NCBI GenBank assembly: GCA_037385045.1
Contig: JARRNJ010000114.1
Span: 1 to 9,703 of the forward strand
DNA from: JARRNJ01 sp037385045
Lineage (GTDB): Bacteria; Pseudomonadota; Gammaproteobacteria; JASBUN01
Reading direction: 5' to 3'
DNA: 9,703 nucleotides
Shown here: piece by piece, positions 1 through 7,300 of the stretch
Position numbering within the stretch: the first letter of the stretch is position 1
How the letters are laid out: each line of letters opens with the position of its first letter
The notes under the pieces: model-generated
What the model was told of the DNA's origin: nothing
Database searches by the model: none
The model's input: only the letters and a program-made list of their open reading frames with translations
Position numbers and translations under genes: made by a program

Positions 1-79
1 CAATCATGGAGAGAATCGTTTGCACCAACTCTTTCTGTTTTTCCGGAAGCACGTTCATAGAAATTCTAACGAAGATCAT
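1..79 (-). CDS. N-terminus of a probable antibiotic biosynthesis monooxygenase (ABM) domain protein, cut by the window edge
   Basis: Only the first 26 codons are visible; the gene runs off the left edge. The peptide starts MIFVRISMNVLPEKQKELVQ and goes on to TILSMI. A short beta-strand (IFVRISMNV), a PEK turn and an amphipathic helix are the expected first beta-alpha unit of the ferredoxin-like dimeric ABM fold, and the wording resembles small stand-alone ABM proteins. Family members are usually about 90-110 residues; some are quinol or small-aromatic oxygenases and many have no known substrate. I chose the ATG at 77-79 because GAGAGGT lies seven bases upstream; the in-frame ATG at 56-58 has no comparable site. 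It is downstream of, and codirectional with, the ZraP-like gene, 237 bases away, so it probably has its own transcript. The assignment rests on one short stretch and the function is not established. Confidence 0.55.
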   Translation of the reverse strand, partial: MIFVRISMNVLPEKQKELVQTILSMI

Positions 80-86
80 TGCGCCC

Positions 87-93
87 ACCTCTC
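87..93 (-). promoter_or_regulatory. Ribosome binding site of the ABM-like gene
   Basis: On the minus strand this reads GAGAGGT, seven bases before the ATG at 77-79. It decides that start over the in-frame ATG seven codons later. Confidence 0.6.
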
Positions 94-172
94 GGCAATA
101 CCAGAGCCTTTAAGGGTTGGCAGAACCATCGGTAATTTTGGGAACCTTTGCTTATAAAGTACTTTTCAAAAT

Positions 173-193
173 CCAAAACGGGTTTCGTTTTGG
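173..193. repeat. Perfect 8-bp inverted repeat with 5-base loop
   Basis: CCAAAACG (173-180) and CGTTTTGG (186-193) are exact reverse complements around a 5-base centre. The repeat lies in the gap between the ZraP-like gene and the ABM-like gene. On the minus strand the right arm is followed by ATTTTG, so a weak intrinsic terminator for the ZraP-like transcript is possible, but the stem is only half G+C and the T run is short. A repressor operator in front of the ABM-like gene fits equally well. The sequence does not decide between these. Confidence 0.5.
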
Positions 194-316
194 TAAAATA
201 TAATCTCAGAACCCGAATGAAACACTTGTAGAACGATGATAAACGGCAACAAATTGAAATTACTTGCAATGCCATTCAAGACAACAATTATGGTCATAAG
301 ACTATTCACCGCAGCC

Positions 317-814
317 CTATTTTCTTTCGGCTTCCAAATTTATTTTTTTCATCCGGATTAAATGTTCAATCATTTTTTGCTCGAATTTTCCCTTAGCCTC
401 GGAAATGTTATTCTGCAAACTTAAGGCTTTAGCGGTATCAGGATCTTTCTTGACAAGCTCGGCTTTCAAGTAAAGCTCTTTCTCGTATATCGTCTGCCTA
501 AGGTCTTCAGTCGCCTTGATAAATGCTTCTTGTTCAGCATTTAGTTTCCTTATGGTCTCATCGTTTAAATACCTGTTATACCCTGGATACTTGCTGGATC
601 CACCCGGCATCCCCTTTTCATGAAAGCCGTATCTCATCATATCCTGGCCGTATTTCAATATTTCATCAGGATCCTGACCCATCGTCCCGTAGGAACCATA
701 TCCTTCTTCGTAACTGCCGGATCCCATATCTTGACCAAAGACATTCGAAGCCAACATGAAAGGTAAAACCATTGCCAATATTATCGATACTCTGTTGATA
801 ATGTTATTTCTCAT
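317..814 (-). CDS. Secreted ZraP/CpxP/Spy-like periplasmic protein (heavy-metal or envelope-stress type)
   Basis: This 165-residue protein has a clear Sec signal peptide: basic residues at 2 and 8, a hydrophobic core at about 9-22, and a likely cut after VFG at 27. Next comes a Gly/Tyr/Ser-rich low-complexity stretch (about 30-47), then a mostly helical region from about 83 to 163. LNDETIRKLNAEQEAF, ATEDLRQTIYEKELYLKAEL and the later LQNNISEAKGKFEQKMIEHL match the pattern of the ZraP/CpxP/Spy superfamily, which has an LTxxQ-like helix, then LRxxLYxKxxEL, then a long helix. Known members are periplasmic chaperones or sensor-kinase modulators induced by zinc or envelope damage. Only two histidines (65 and 151) are present, so direct zinc binding of the enterobacterial ZraP kind is uncertain. 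The start is the ATG at 812-814 with AAGGAG eight bases before it. A sigma-54-like promoter lies about 140 bases upstream. The family call is fairly safe; the precise role is inferred. Confidence 0.75.
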   Translation of the reverse strand: MRNNIINRVSIILAMVLPFMLASNVFGQDMGSGSYEEGYGSYGTMGQDPDEILKYGQDMMRYGFHEKGMPGGSSKYPGYNRYLNDETIRKLNAEQEAFIKATEDLRQTIYEKELYLKAELVKKDPDTAKALSLQNNISEAKGKFEQKMIEHLIRMKKINLEAERK

Positions 815-822
815 TACTTGAT

Positions 823-828
823 CTCCTT
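823..828 (-). promoter_or_regulatory. Ribosome binding site of the ZraP-like gene
   Basis: On the minus strand this reads AAGGAG, followed by eight bases and the ATG at 812-814. It is a near-ideal Shine-Dalgarno site and supports both the gene and its start. Confidence 0.85.
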
Positions 829-953
829 TATAAACATTAGCGCGATTAAAGCTCCATATCCCTCAACATTTTTTCTAATGGACCCTGGTAAAGATGGCGG
901 CAATGGGGCACCCAACGGGAATATTTGTGCCGTTATTCACTACTTTATGTAAG

Positions 954-969
954 ATCAAGTTTTGTGCCA
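954..969 (-). promoter_or_regulatory. Candidate sigma-54 (RpoN) promoter, -24/-12 element
   Basis: The minus strand reads TGGCACAAAACTTGAT. Against the sigma-54 consensus TGGCAC-N5-TTGCW it has a perfect -24 box, correct spacing, and one mismatch in the -12 box (GA in place of GC). Transcription would start near 942, leaving a leader of roughly 125-130 bases before the ATG of the ZraP-like gene. A second, poorer copy with the same spacing (CGGCAC-N5-TTCCC, 917-932) lies 37 bases downstream. E. coli zraP is a known sigma-54 gene activated by ZraR, so the context suits the call. No transcript evidence is available from sequence alone. Confidence 0.45.
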
Positions 970-1070
970 GGTTTCTAACACTCAGGGTCGCGTCACCCAT
1001 CATTTTGATTTATAAGGATAATTAGTTTAAAAAGCACTTTCAGGGCAGTCATTAACAGCCATATAAAAAA

Positions 1071-1102
1071 GATCATATTTACCCAAATGGTCATATATGA
1101 CC
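1071..1102. promoter_or_regulatory. Palindromic operator or enhancer: one perfect 14-bp palindrome plus an imperfect copy
   Basis: GGTCATATATGACC at 1089-1102 is a perfect palindrome. Immediately beside it, GATCATATTTACC (1071-1083) reads GGTAAATATGATC on the minus strand and looks like a degenerate, one-base-shorter copy, with centres about 19 bases apart. Paired dyads roughly two helical turns apart are typical of tandem dimer sites. The pair lies about 105-145 bases upstream of the sigma-54-like element, the usual distance for enhancer-binding-protein sites. The regulator is not encoded in this window and I do not recognise the motif as a known operator. Confidence 0.5.
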
Positions 1103-1133
1103 CTTTTTAGGCATCCCTGGCGTTATGGGGGGC

Positions 1134-1163
1134 AAATGATAATGGCGGATTGAAAATGATAAT
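1134..1163. repeat. Tandem 10-bp direct repeat with 20-bp period
   Basis: AAATGATAAT occurs exactly at 1134-1143 and again at 1154-1163, offset by 20 bases (about two helical turns). The repeat lies between the synthase stop and the palindrome. It could be a tandem regulator site. The unit also resembles half of a Fur box (GATAAT), but neither copy has the inverted partner, so I do not call it a Fur site. Confidence 0.4.
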
Positions 1164-1256
1164 CGACTTTTTCTTGTCGCCCGCCCCAGAGTATAGATCC
1201 CCGACAATTTCACAGGATCTTAGGCGACCTTTTGGAGCGGTCCCACAAACGAGCGC

Positions 1257-4200
1257 TCAACCGCCTGTAACAGAGATCCTCACCTCGGCCCAGTGTTCCT
1301 TATGGTCGTCAACAAGAGGGATGTTCTTATCGTGTTGATCGATGCCATCCACACTCACGCGCATCTCGCCATTCCCGGCAGGCGTTTGCAGGACATCGAT
1401 GTGGTAGACGGTCTCCCGATAACGGTAGTGCATCTTGAACCCTGCCCAATCCGCAGGGAGGCACGGCGTAAAACGCAGTTTATCCACTTCAAGTCTGAGC
1501 CCCAGGAGTGATTCCACGATCAGCCGGTACATCCAGGCAGCCGAGCCCGTGTACCATGTCCAGCCGCCGCGGCCGGTATGCGGTGGTACCGCATAGACGT
1601 CGGCCGCAACGACATACGGTTCCACTTTATAGGTGGCAGTCTCTTCGGTCGATCTTGCATGGTTCACCGGGTTGATCATGGAAAAGAGCTCCCACGCGCG
1701 CCGGTTGTCCCCCATACGAGCGAAGGCCATTGCCGCCCAGATGGCCGCATGTGTATACTGCCCGCCGTTTTCTCTCACGCCGGGGACGTACCCTTTGATG
1801 TAGCCGGGATTCAGCGCCGACTTGTCAAACGGCGGATCCAAAAGCTGGATCAGCCCATGGTCGCGACGAACAAGGCGCTCATCCATCGCTTTCATGGCCA
1901 TGCGCGAACGCTCATGATTTCCCGCACCCGAAAGCACAGACCAGCTTTGCGCAATCGAATCAATCTGGCATTCAGGGTTACTCGCCGATCCTAGCGGCGA
2001 GCCGTCGTCGAAATAGGCGCGGCGGTACCACTCGCCGTCCCAGCCGTTCTGCTCGAGATTCCGGCCCAGTTGAGCCGCCTCTCTCTGGCAACGTTCGACG
2101 AAAGACAGGTCGCCACGCGTACGGGCAACCTCCGTAAACTGCATGAGCACGTGATAAAGGAAAAACCCTAACCAAACGCTTTCGCCCTTGCCGTGTTCAC
2201 CCACAATATTCATGCCGTCGTTCCAGTCCCCGGAACCGATGAACGGCAGGCCGTGCTCACCGAATTTGAGGCTGTTGAGGATAGCTCGGACACAGTGTTC
2301 GTAAAGGCTCTCCGCTTCTTCAGAGTGCTCGGGCAGATCGTAATAAGAGTCTTCATCGGTTTTTACCGGTCGGCCATGGACGAAGTGGACGGGCTCATCC
2401 AACACGCCGGTGTCCCCGGTGGTCAGGACATAGCGGCAGGTCGTGAGCGGCAGCCAGAGGTAATCATCCGAACAGTGCGTACGCACACCCCGCCCCGTTG
2501 GAGGATGCCACCAATGCTGAACATCTCCCTCCGGGAATTGACGGGACGCGCACAGGAGCAAATGCTCACGCACGAGATGCGGCCTGGCGTGAATGAGCCC
2601 CATCACGTCCTGCAACTGATCGCGAAAACCGAAGGCGCCCCCCGACTGGTAGGTTGCGCTTCGCGCCCAAAGGCGGCACGCCAGCGTTTGGTACAGGAGC
2701 CAGCCGTTGGCCAGCACGTTGAGGGACGGGTCGGGTGTTTCCACATGTACCGCTCCGAGGGTGTGCGTCCAGTGCTGCCACACCGCATCGAGGGCTTCGC
2801 GTGCAGCGGTTGGTTCCCGAAAGCGATTGACCATGTTTCTGGCATCGTCGGCGCCTCGTCCGACCCCAAGTTTGAAGATGATCTCTCGCTCTTGCCCGGC
2901 AGATAGATCGAAGACCACCTGGATAGCGGCGCAGGGATCAAGCGCGGCCCCCACCTTGCCGGAAAGGTGGGTCAGCATCATCGCCGCCGGTTTTTGCAGC
3001 GTACCGTTGCGTCCAAGAAATTCAGTCCGATTGCCGGTAACAGTGCGCCTCGTATCGTCCACGTCAAAGAACGCAACACGATCGCTGAACTCTGTGTTAT
3101 AAGGATTCCACGCAAACAGCGCGCCGCTATTCGGGTCAGTTTCGGTGATCACGTGCATGCCCGATTTCGGCCGCAGGTCGCCAAGGACCCATTCCGCGTA
3201 TCCGGTAGCGGAGAGTCGACGAGGTCGCCCCGACTCGTTTCGCACTTTGAGCACCATGAACTTGATCGGTGCGTCCATGGCCACGTAAACCCAAAGCTCT
3301 GAGCGGATGCCGCGCTCGGTGTGCTCGAAGACGCTGTAGCCAAATCCGTGCCGGGTGACGTACGGCGCAGCACCGCGGCTGGGCAGCGGCGTCGGGGACC
3401 AGAAGTGGCCGCGCTCTTCATCACGGAGGTAAAAGGCCTCTCCGCCCGAATCGCTCACGGGATCGTTCCCCCAGGGAGTAAGGCGGAACTCGTGGGCATT
3501 CTCGCTCCAGGTATAGGCAAACCCGCTCTCTGAAATGACGGTACCGAAGTGTGGGTTAGCCAGCACATTCACCCACGGCGCCGGTGTCACCTGCCCATGC
3601 GCGGTGGTAATGACATACTCGCGCCCATCCGGTGTGAATCCGCCCATCCCGTTGAAAAACGTCAGATCGTGGCGGGGCGATGCGGCCACCGCCAGGGGTT
3701 CGGAGCGGTGGGTTCGGGTCGGCGTAAGGAGCGGCACTGTAGCCTCCACCAAAGGACGCCGATTGATCTGGTCTGCCAGGGTCCCCCGACTGTCGATGAT
3801 AATGGCGCGGGCGACCGTTTGGATCAGGATGCGGTCCTCCTCCGATATCTGGTCGGCGGGTCTTACGAAAATCCCGGCCGGTCGATCGGTCAGGCTGGCT
3901 TCGGTGCCTGCGGCGATGAGCCCCATGATCTGGTCGTGAAGCAGTTGCCGGTAACCGGCGTGATCTTCGTTCCAGATCACCAGGTCCACTGACAGTCCCT
4001 TCAAACGCCAGTAGGCGTGGGCCTGCACGAGCTGTCGCACCAGATCGATATTGGCCGGATCTTGAATTTGCAGCAGCACAATCGGCAGATCGCCGGAGAT
4101 GGCGTATCCCCAGAGACCGGATTGCCCCCGGTGGTTCTTGATCAGGACACTCGGGTCTGCTCGCAGCGAAGCATTGGCGTAGATTATCGAGCCGGCAAGG

Positions 4201-4328
4201 CGCCCATAGAGTTGCGCATCGGCCGCTGAGGCATTGATCTGGCGCAGCAGCACCTGGCCATGGGTCCAGGCCAGATTAAAGACGCGATCCGCGAGACGCC
4301 GATCCTGGTATTTTTCCACCAGACTCAA
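1257..4328 (-). CDS. ndvB: C-terminal part of cyclic beta-1,2-glucan synthase: GH94 phosphorylase-type domain, in a separate reading frame
   Basis: This 1023-codon frame is the C-terminal third of an NdvB/Cgs protein. Residues 1-200 are the linker region of the family (KYQDRRLADRVFNLAWTH at 6-23). A GH94 beta-sandwich follows from about 221 to 490 (FFNGMGGFTPDGREYVI, then WSPTPLPSRG). The alpha/alpha barrel runs from about 535 to 960. Barrel motifs are intact: GFRDQLQD (567-574), HWWHPPTGRGVRTHCSDDYL (605-624), GSGDWNDGMN (698-707, containing the catalytic-acid region), PGVRENGGQYTHAA (849-862) and GGWTWYTGSAAWMY (921-934, phosphate-binding region). In Brucella Cgs this domain trims the growing chain by phosphorolysis and sets ring size. 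The only start in view is the TTG at 4326-4328, which overlaps the previous stop (TTGA) and has no Shine-Dalgarno site. Family sequence continues upstream of it in the same frame, so TTG is probably not an evolved start. It may be made by reinitiation or not at all. As a free protein it would resemble stand-alone 1,2-beta-oligoglucan phosphorylases in size. Confidence 0.85.
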   Translation of the reverse strand: MSLVEKYQDRRLADRVFNLAWTHGQVLLRQINASAADAQLYGRLAGSIIYANASLRADPSVLIKNHRGQSGLWGYAISGDLPIVLLQIQDPANIDLVRQLVQAHAYWRLKGLSVDLVIWNEDHAGYRQLLHDQIMGLIAAGTEASLTDRPAGIFVRPADQISEEDRILIQTVARAIIIDSRGTLADQINRRPLVEATVPLLTPTRTHRSEPLAVAASPRHDLTFFNGMGGFTPDGREYVITTAHGQVTPAPWVNVLANPHFGTVISESGFAYTWSENAHEFRLTPWGNDPVSDSGGEAFYLRDEERGHFWSPTPLPSRGAAPYVTRHGFGYSVFEHTERGIRSELWVYVAMDAPIKFMVLKVRNESGRPRRLSATGYAEWVLGDLRPKSGMHVITETDPNSGALFAWNPYNTEFSDRVAFFDVDDTRRTVTGNRTEFLGRNGTLQKPAAMMLTHLSGKVGAALDPCAAIQVVFDLSAGQEREIIFKLGVGRGADDARNMVNRFREPTAAREALDAVWQHWTHTLGAVHVETPDPSLNVLANGWLLYQTLACRLWARSATYQSGGAFGFRDQLQDVMGLIHARPHLVREHLLLCASRQFPEGDVQHWWHPPTGRGVRTHCSDDYLWLPLTTCRYVLTTGDTGVLDEPVHFVHGRPVKTDEDSYYDLPEHSEEAESLYEHCVRAILNSLKFGEHGLPFIGSGDWNDGMNIVGEHGKGESVWLGFFLYHVLMQFTEVARTRGDLSFVERCQREAAQLGRNLEQNGWDGEWYRRAYFDDGSPLGSASNPECQIDSIAQSWSVLSGAGNHERSRMAMKAMDERLVRRDHGLIQLLDPPFDKSALNPGYIKGYVPGVRENGGQYTHAAIWAAMAFARMGDNRRAWELFSMINPVNHARSTEETATYKVEPYVVAADVYAVPPHTGRGGWTWYTGSAAWMYRLIVESLLGLRLEVDKLRFTPCLPADWAGFKMHYRYRETVYHIDVLQTPAGNGEMRVSVDGIDQHDKNIPLVDDHKEHWAEVRISVTGG

Positions 4329-4360
4329 GGCTGCATCACGGGTTTCACCGATGCCGGAGC
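4325..4360 (-). other. Frame break inside the cyclic glucan synthase locus (short deletion) and TTGA stop/start overlap
   Basis: The upstream frame follows family sequence as far as LDPEETA (Ala codon 4358-4360), then reads PASVKPVMQP and stops at TGA 4325-4327. The other frame, read from the codon at 4353-4355, gives GIGETRDAALSLVEKY, a good match to the family motif of the form G(I/V)xETRxxAL. Only two bases lie between the two matched parts. From memory of the family, about six residues (a strand of the type xVxFVT) normally stand there. That implies about 16 missing bases, which is not a multiple of three. No canonical slippery heptamer (X XXY YYZ) is present, so programmed frameshifting is unlikely. 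An assembly error remains possible. Confidence 0.7.
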
Positions 4361-7300
4361 CGTTTCTTCCGGATCCAGCGTTATCCGGTAACGGATGGCG
4401 ACAATCGGATCGAGCACGGAGCCCTCGCTGCCCGACAGCGCCGCGGGACCGTTCATTGCTTGGGGATCGGCGGCAGTTCCTCCGCGGCCGATGAACTGCA
4501 TGCGGTCCGTCTCGTAAGAGATTTCTCCGATGTGCGCCCCATGCACGACCATCAGGTGAAACATCCAGGGCGTGGGCTCGTCCGGGGAGCGAGCTCGGCG
4601 AGTGCAGAGGATGGCCCGCTGCCGGCGGAGGATTTCGGTCTGCACAAAAAGATTGCTGAACGCCGGATGCAGGGCGTCCGCGGCAGGCGGTGCCAGAACC
4701 ACTTCCGCGTAACTGGTCACGTCTATCGCTCGGCGAGTCTGTGCGCGGTTGGTGATGCGGACGCGGCGCAGTTCGATGTCATCCTCGGGTGAAACAGTGA
4801 TCTCGGTATGGGTGTCATAGTCATGGTCGCGGCCGCGAAACTCGGCTCGCCCTTCCGAAAAGATCGCCTCAAAATGCTTCGATCGCTTGAGCGTCGGCTG
4901 ATATGCGGTTGACCAGAACTCCTTGCTGGTCACATCGCGCAGGTAACAGAAGGTGCCCCAGTTATCGCAGGTGCGGTCTTCGCGCCAACGGGTGACGGCC
5001 AGGTCCTTCCATCGGCTGTAGCCGCCGCCGGCATTGGTGATCATCACGTGATATCTGCCGTTCGAAAGCAACTGCACTTCCGGGTTCGGCGTGTCGGGAC
5101 TGCTATAAACGCGTATCGGCGTTTCCGTAGCACCGGAAGCCGCCTGGTGCTCGGACAGCTCGGTTGTCTGCGCATAGAACGCTGTCGCCTTGGGGATTCG
5201 CTCCTGGAGCAACAGCATGGTCGCCTGGAACAAGGGATCCGACGCGAAGCGCTTCTGCATCGGGCGATCCAGGAGCAGATGTGCCAGAGACAGGAGACTC
5301 ATGCCCTGGTGATGGGCCATGAAGGACCGAACCACGGCGCTCGATTGTCCGCGCGGCAGCCGCGACGGCGTATAGTCGATCGCTTCGTAGAAGCCATACC
5401 GCGTTTCAAAACCGTCAGCAGCGAGTCGCTCAAGGTTCAGACACGCCTCCTTCGGCGCCACCATCAGCGCCATCGTCGAGGCATAGGGCGCAATCACCAA
5501 GTCCTCGGCCAGTCCACGTTTGAGCCCCAGGCCGGGCACACCAAAGGCGCGGTATTGGTAGTTGAGATTCACATCGATGGCATTATAGCCTGATTCCGAA
5601 ATGCCCCACGGCGCGGCACACTTTTTTCCATAATCGATCTGCCTGGCCACAGCCGCCTTATAGGTCTGATCGAGCAGCGTATCTTCGTACGTCGGCATCA
5701 CCAGGAGCGGCATCAGGTATTCGAACATCGAACCGCTCCATGAAAGCAGGATCGGCTCTCCCCCGGCGATAGTGAGCAGACGTCCCAGGGCGAACCAGCT
5801 CTCCTGAGGCAGTTGTCCCTGCGCAATCGCCACGAAAGTGGAAAATCTCGCTTCTGAAGCCAGAAGATCGTAGTAACTCGCGTCCCGTCGGTGTTCGCCG
5901 ACATTGTAGCCGATAGCCAGCAGATAACGCTTCTCGTCAAACAGAAAATCATAGTCCATCCGGGCGAGGTCGCCGCATTGCAGGGCAAGCCGCTCGATAG
6001 TCGCAATCCTTTCTTTGGCGTACCGGCTGGCAGTCGTGATGCGGCCTTGAAGTTCATCAAGCCGTGCGCTCTGCTCGGACGACGTGGCAGAGCTTTTTTT
6101 CTGCTTGATGGTCTGCAGGAGCTTGACGTCCAGTGCTGCCAGTTCGCGCAGTGTCGGGACCTCGTCGAGATCGGAAAAGTCTGCGAAGCTGTTGTGAGAA
6201 GACAAGAGCGCTGTCCACGGAGCGAGCGACGAGAGCTCATCGACAGCGTCCCGGCATTGTCCGGCGAACGCACGGGCCCACCACCTCAATTGGCTTTCGG
6301 GGTCGGCATCGAGAGCTTCGATGCTTGCGACCAACTCTGCGGCGGACATTGTCAACCGATCAAGGCACAGTCGCAAAGCCGTGAGCGTGGCAGGATGGGA
6401 ACGGGTCGCAGACTCCAGGTCCTTCTGAAGTTGAGCAAGCTGGGCTGGATCGTGTTCTTCCGGAGTGGCGGCCGCAACATCCGCGACAATCCGAAAGGTA
6501 TCGCTTAGACCCTCAAACAAACGTTTTTCCAGGATCTTGTGATCGGCAAGTCCGAGCAGACCCGGCCGCAATGTCATCAGATAGCCTGCCAGGTTTCCGC
6601 TGTCCACCGACGAAATGTATCGGGGTGACAGTGGTTTAAGAGACTGCGTGTCGTACCAGTTGTAAAAGTGGCCTCGGTGTCGGTCCAGGGTTTCCATGGT
6701 TCGAAGGGCCTTTCCCGTATGCTCGATGAGTTGTCCGGCCGAAATGTAGCCAAAGTCGTACGCGGACAAATTCGCCAGGAGCGTAAGTCCCATGTTGGTC
6801 GGCGACGTGCGATGCGCCATTACGGCAGCGGGATGCTCCTGATAGTTGTCGGGCGGCAGCCAATGATCTTCAGGGCCGACGAAAGTCTCGAAGAACGCCC
6901 ATGTCTTTCGGGAAAGCTTCCTAAGAAAGAGGGTCTGATCAGCCGTCAGCTTTGTTCGCCGACGAGAAAGAGACCGGCTGATCCACCAGGCGATGGCAGG
7001 AGAGGCAAACCAGAGGCCCAGGATGCACACCGCCGCGCCGAGCGCGGCCGGCCTCGAAACAGCCAAATAAATCCCAGCGGCAGTGGCCAGGACGGGGCCA
7101 AACCACATTGTCTTCCAGGAGGCAACGAAGTCCGTTCGGCTTTGGCGGTCCGCGTCGTTCGAAGGGTTCCACTCCAAAAGTCGTTTGTGGATGATCCACA
7201 TTCGCCCGAGAGTGCGTCCAATCGCATCCAGGCTGAAGAAAGCTTCGTAGGGGAGACACGAGAGTTCAAACACCGTCTGAGCGGCGTGCCGGCCGGCAGA

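Larger units (their letters stand above)
815..1256. other. AT-rich intergenic regulatory region between the glucan synthase locus and the ZraP-like gene
   Basis: This 442-base stretch carries no convincing gene on either strand. It contains a sigma-54-like element, a 14-bp palindrome with an imperfect neighbour, and a tandem 10-bp repeat, each listed separately. Base composition is clearly lower in G+C than the synthase locus. I looked for an intrinsic terminator after the synthase stop at 1257 and found no stem followed by a T run. I also looked for a strong sigma-70 promoter in front of the ZraP-like gene and found only poor matches. Confidence 0.6.

Noticed and set aside
66..275. Minus-strand open frame of 69 codons in the intergenic gap
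   Set aside because: It has no recognisable family and a composition typical of translated AT-rich spacer. It also overlaps the start and ribosome binding site of the better-supported ABM-like gene in another frame.
1134..1163. Fur box
   Set aside because: The GATAAT words are direct repeats without the inverted ATTATC partner, so the 19-bp Fur architecture is absent.
1150..1338. Short plus-strand open frame across the end of the synthase locus
   Set aside because: It overlaps the conserved synthase C-terminus in antisense, has no ribosome binding site, and has no recognisable product.
2193..2906. Plus-strand open frame of 237 codons antisense to the GH94 domain
   Set aside because: It is a shadow of a strongly conserved GC-rich coding frame on the other strand and shows no family motifs of its own.
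4340..4352. Programmed -1 frameshift joining the two synthase frames
   Set aside because: The nearest candidate, G AAA CCC, does not fit a slippery heptamer. A -1 slip would also not restore the residues that appear to be missing.
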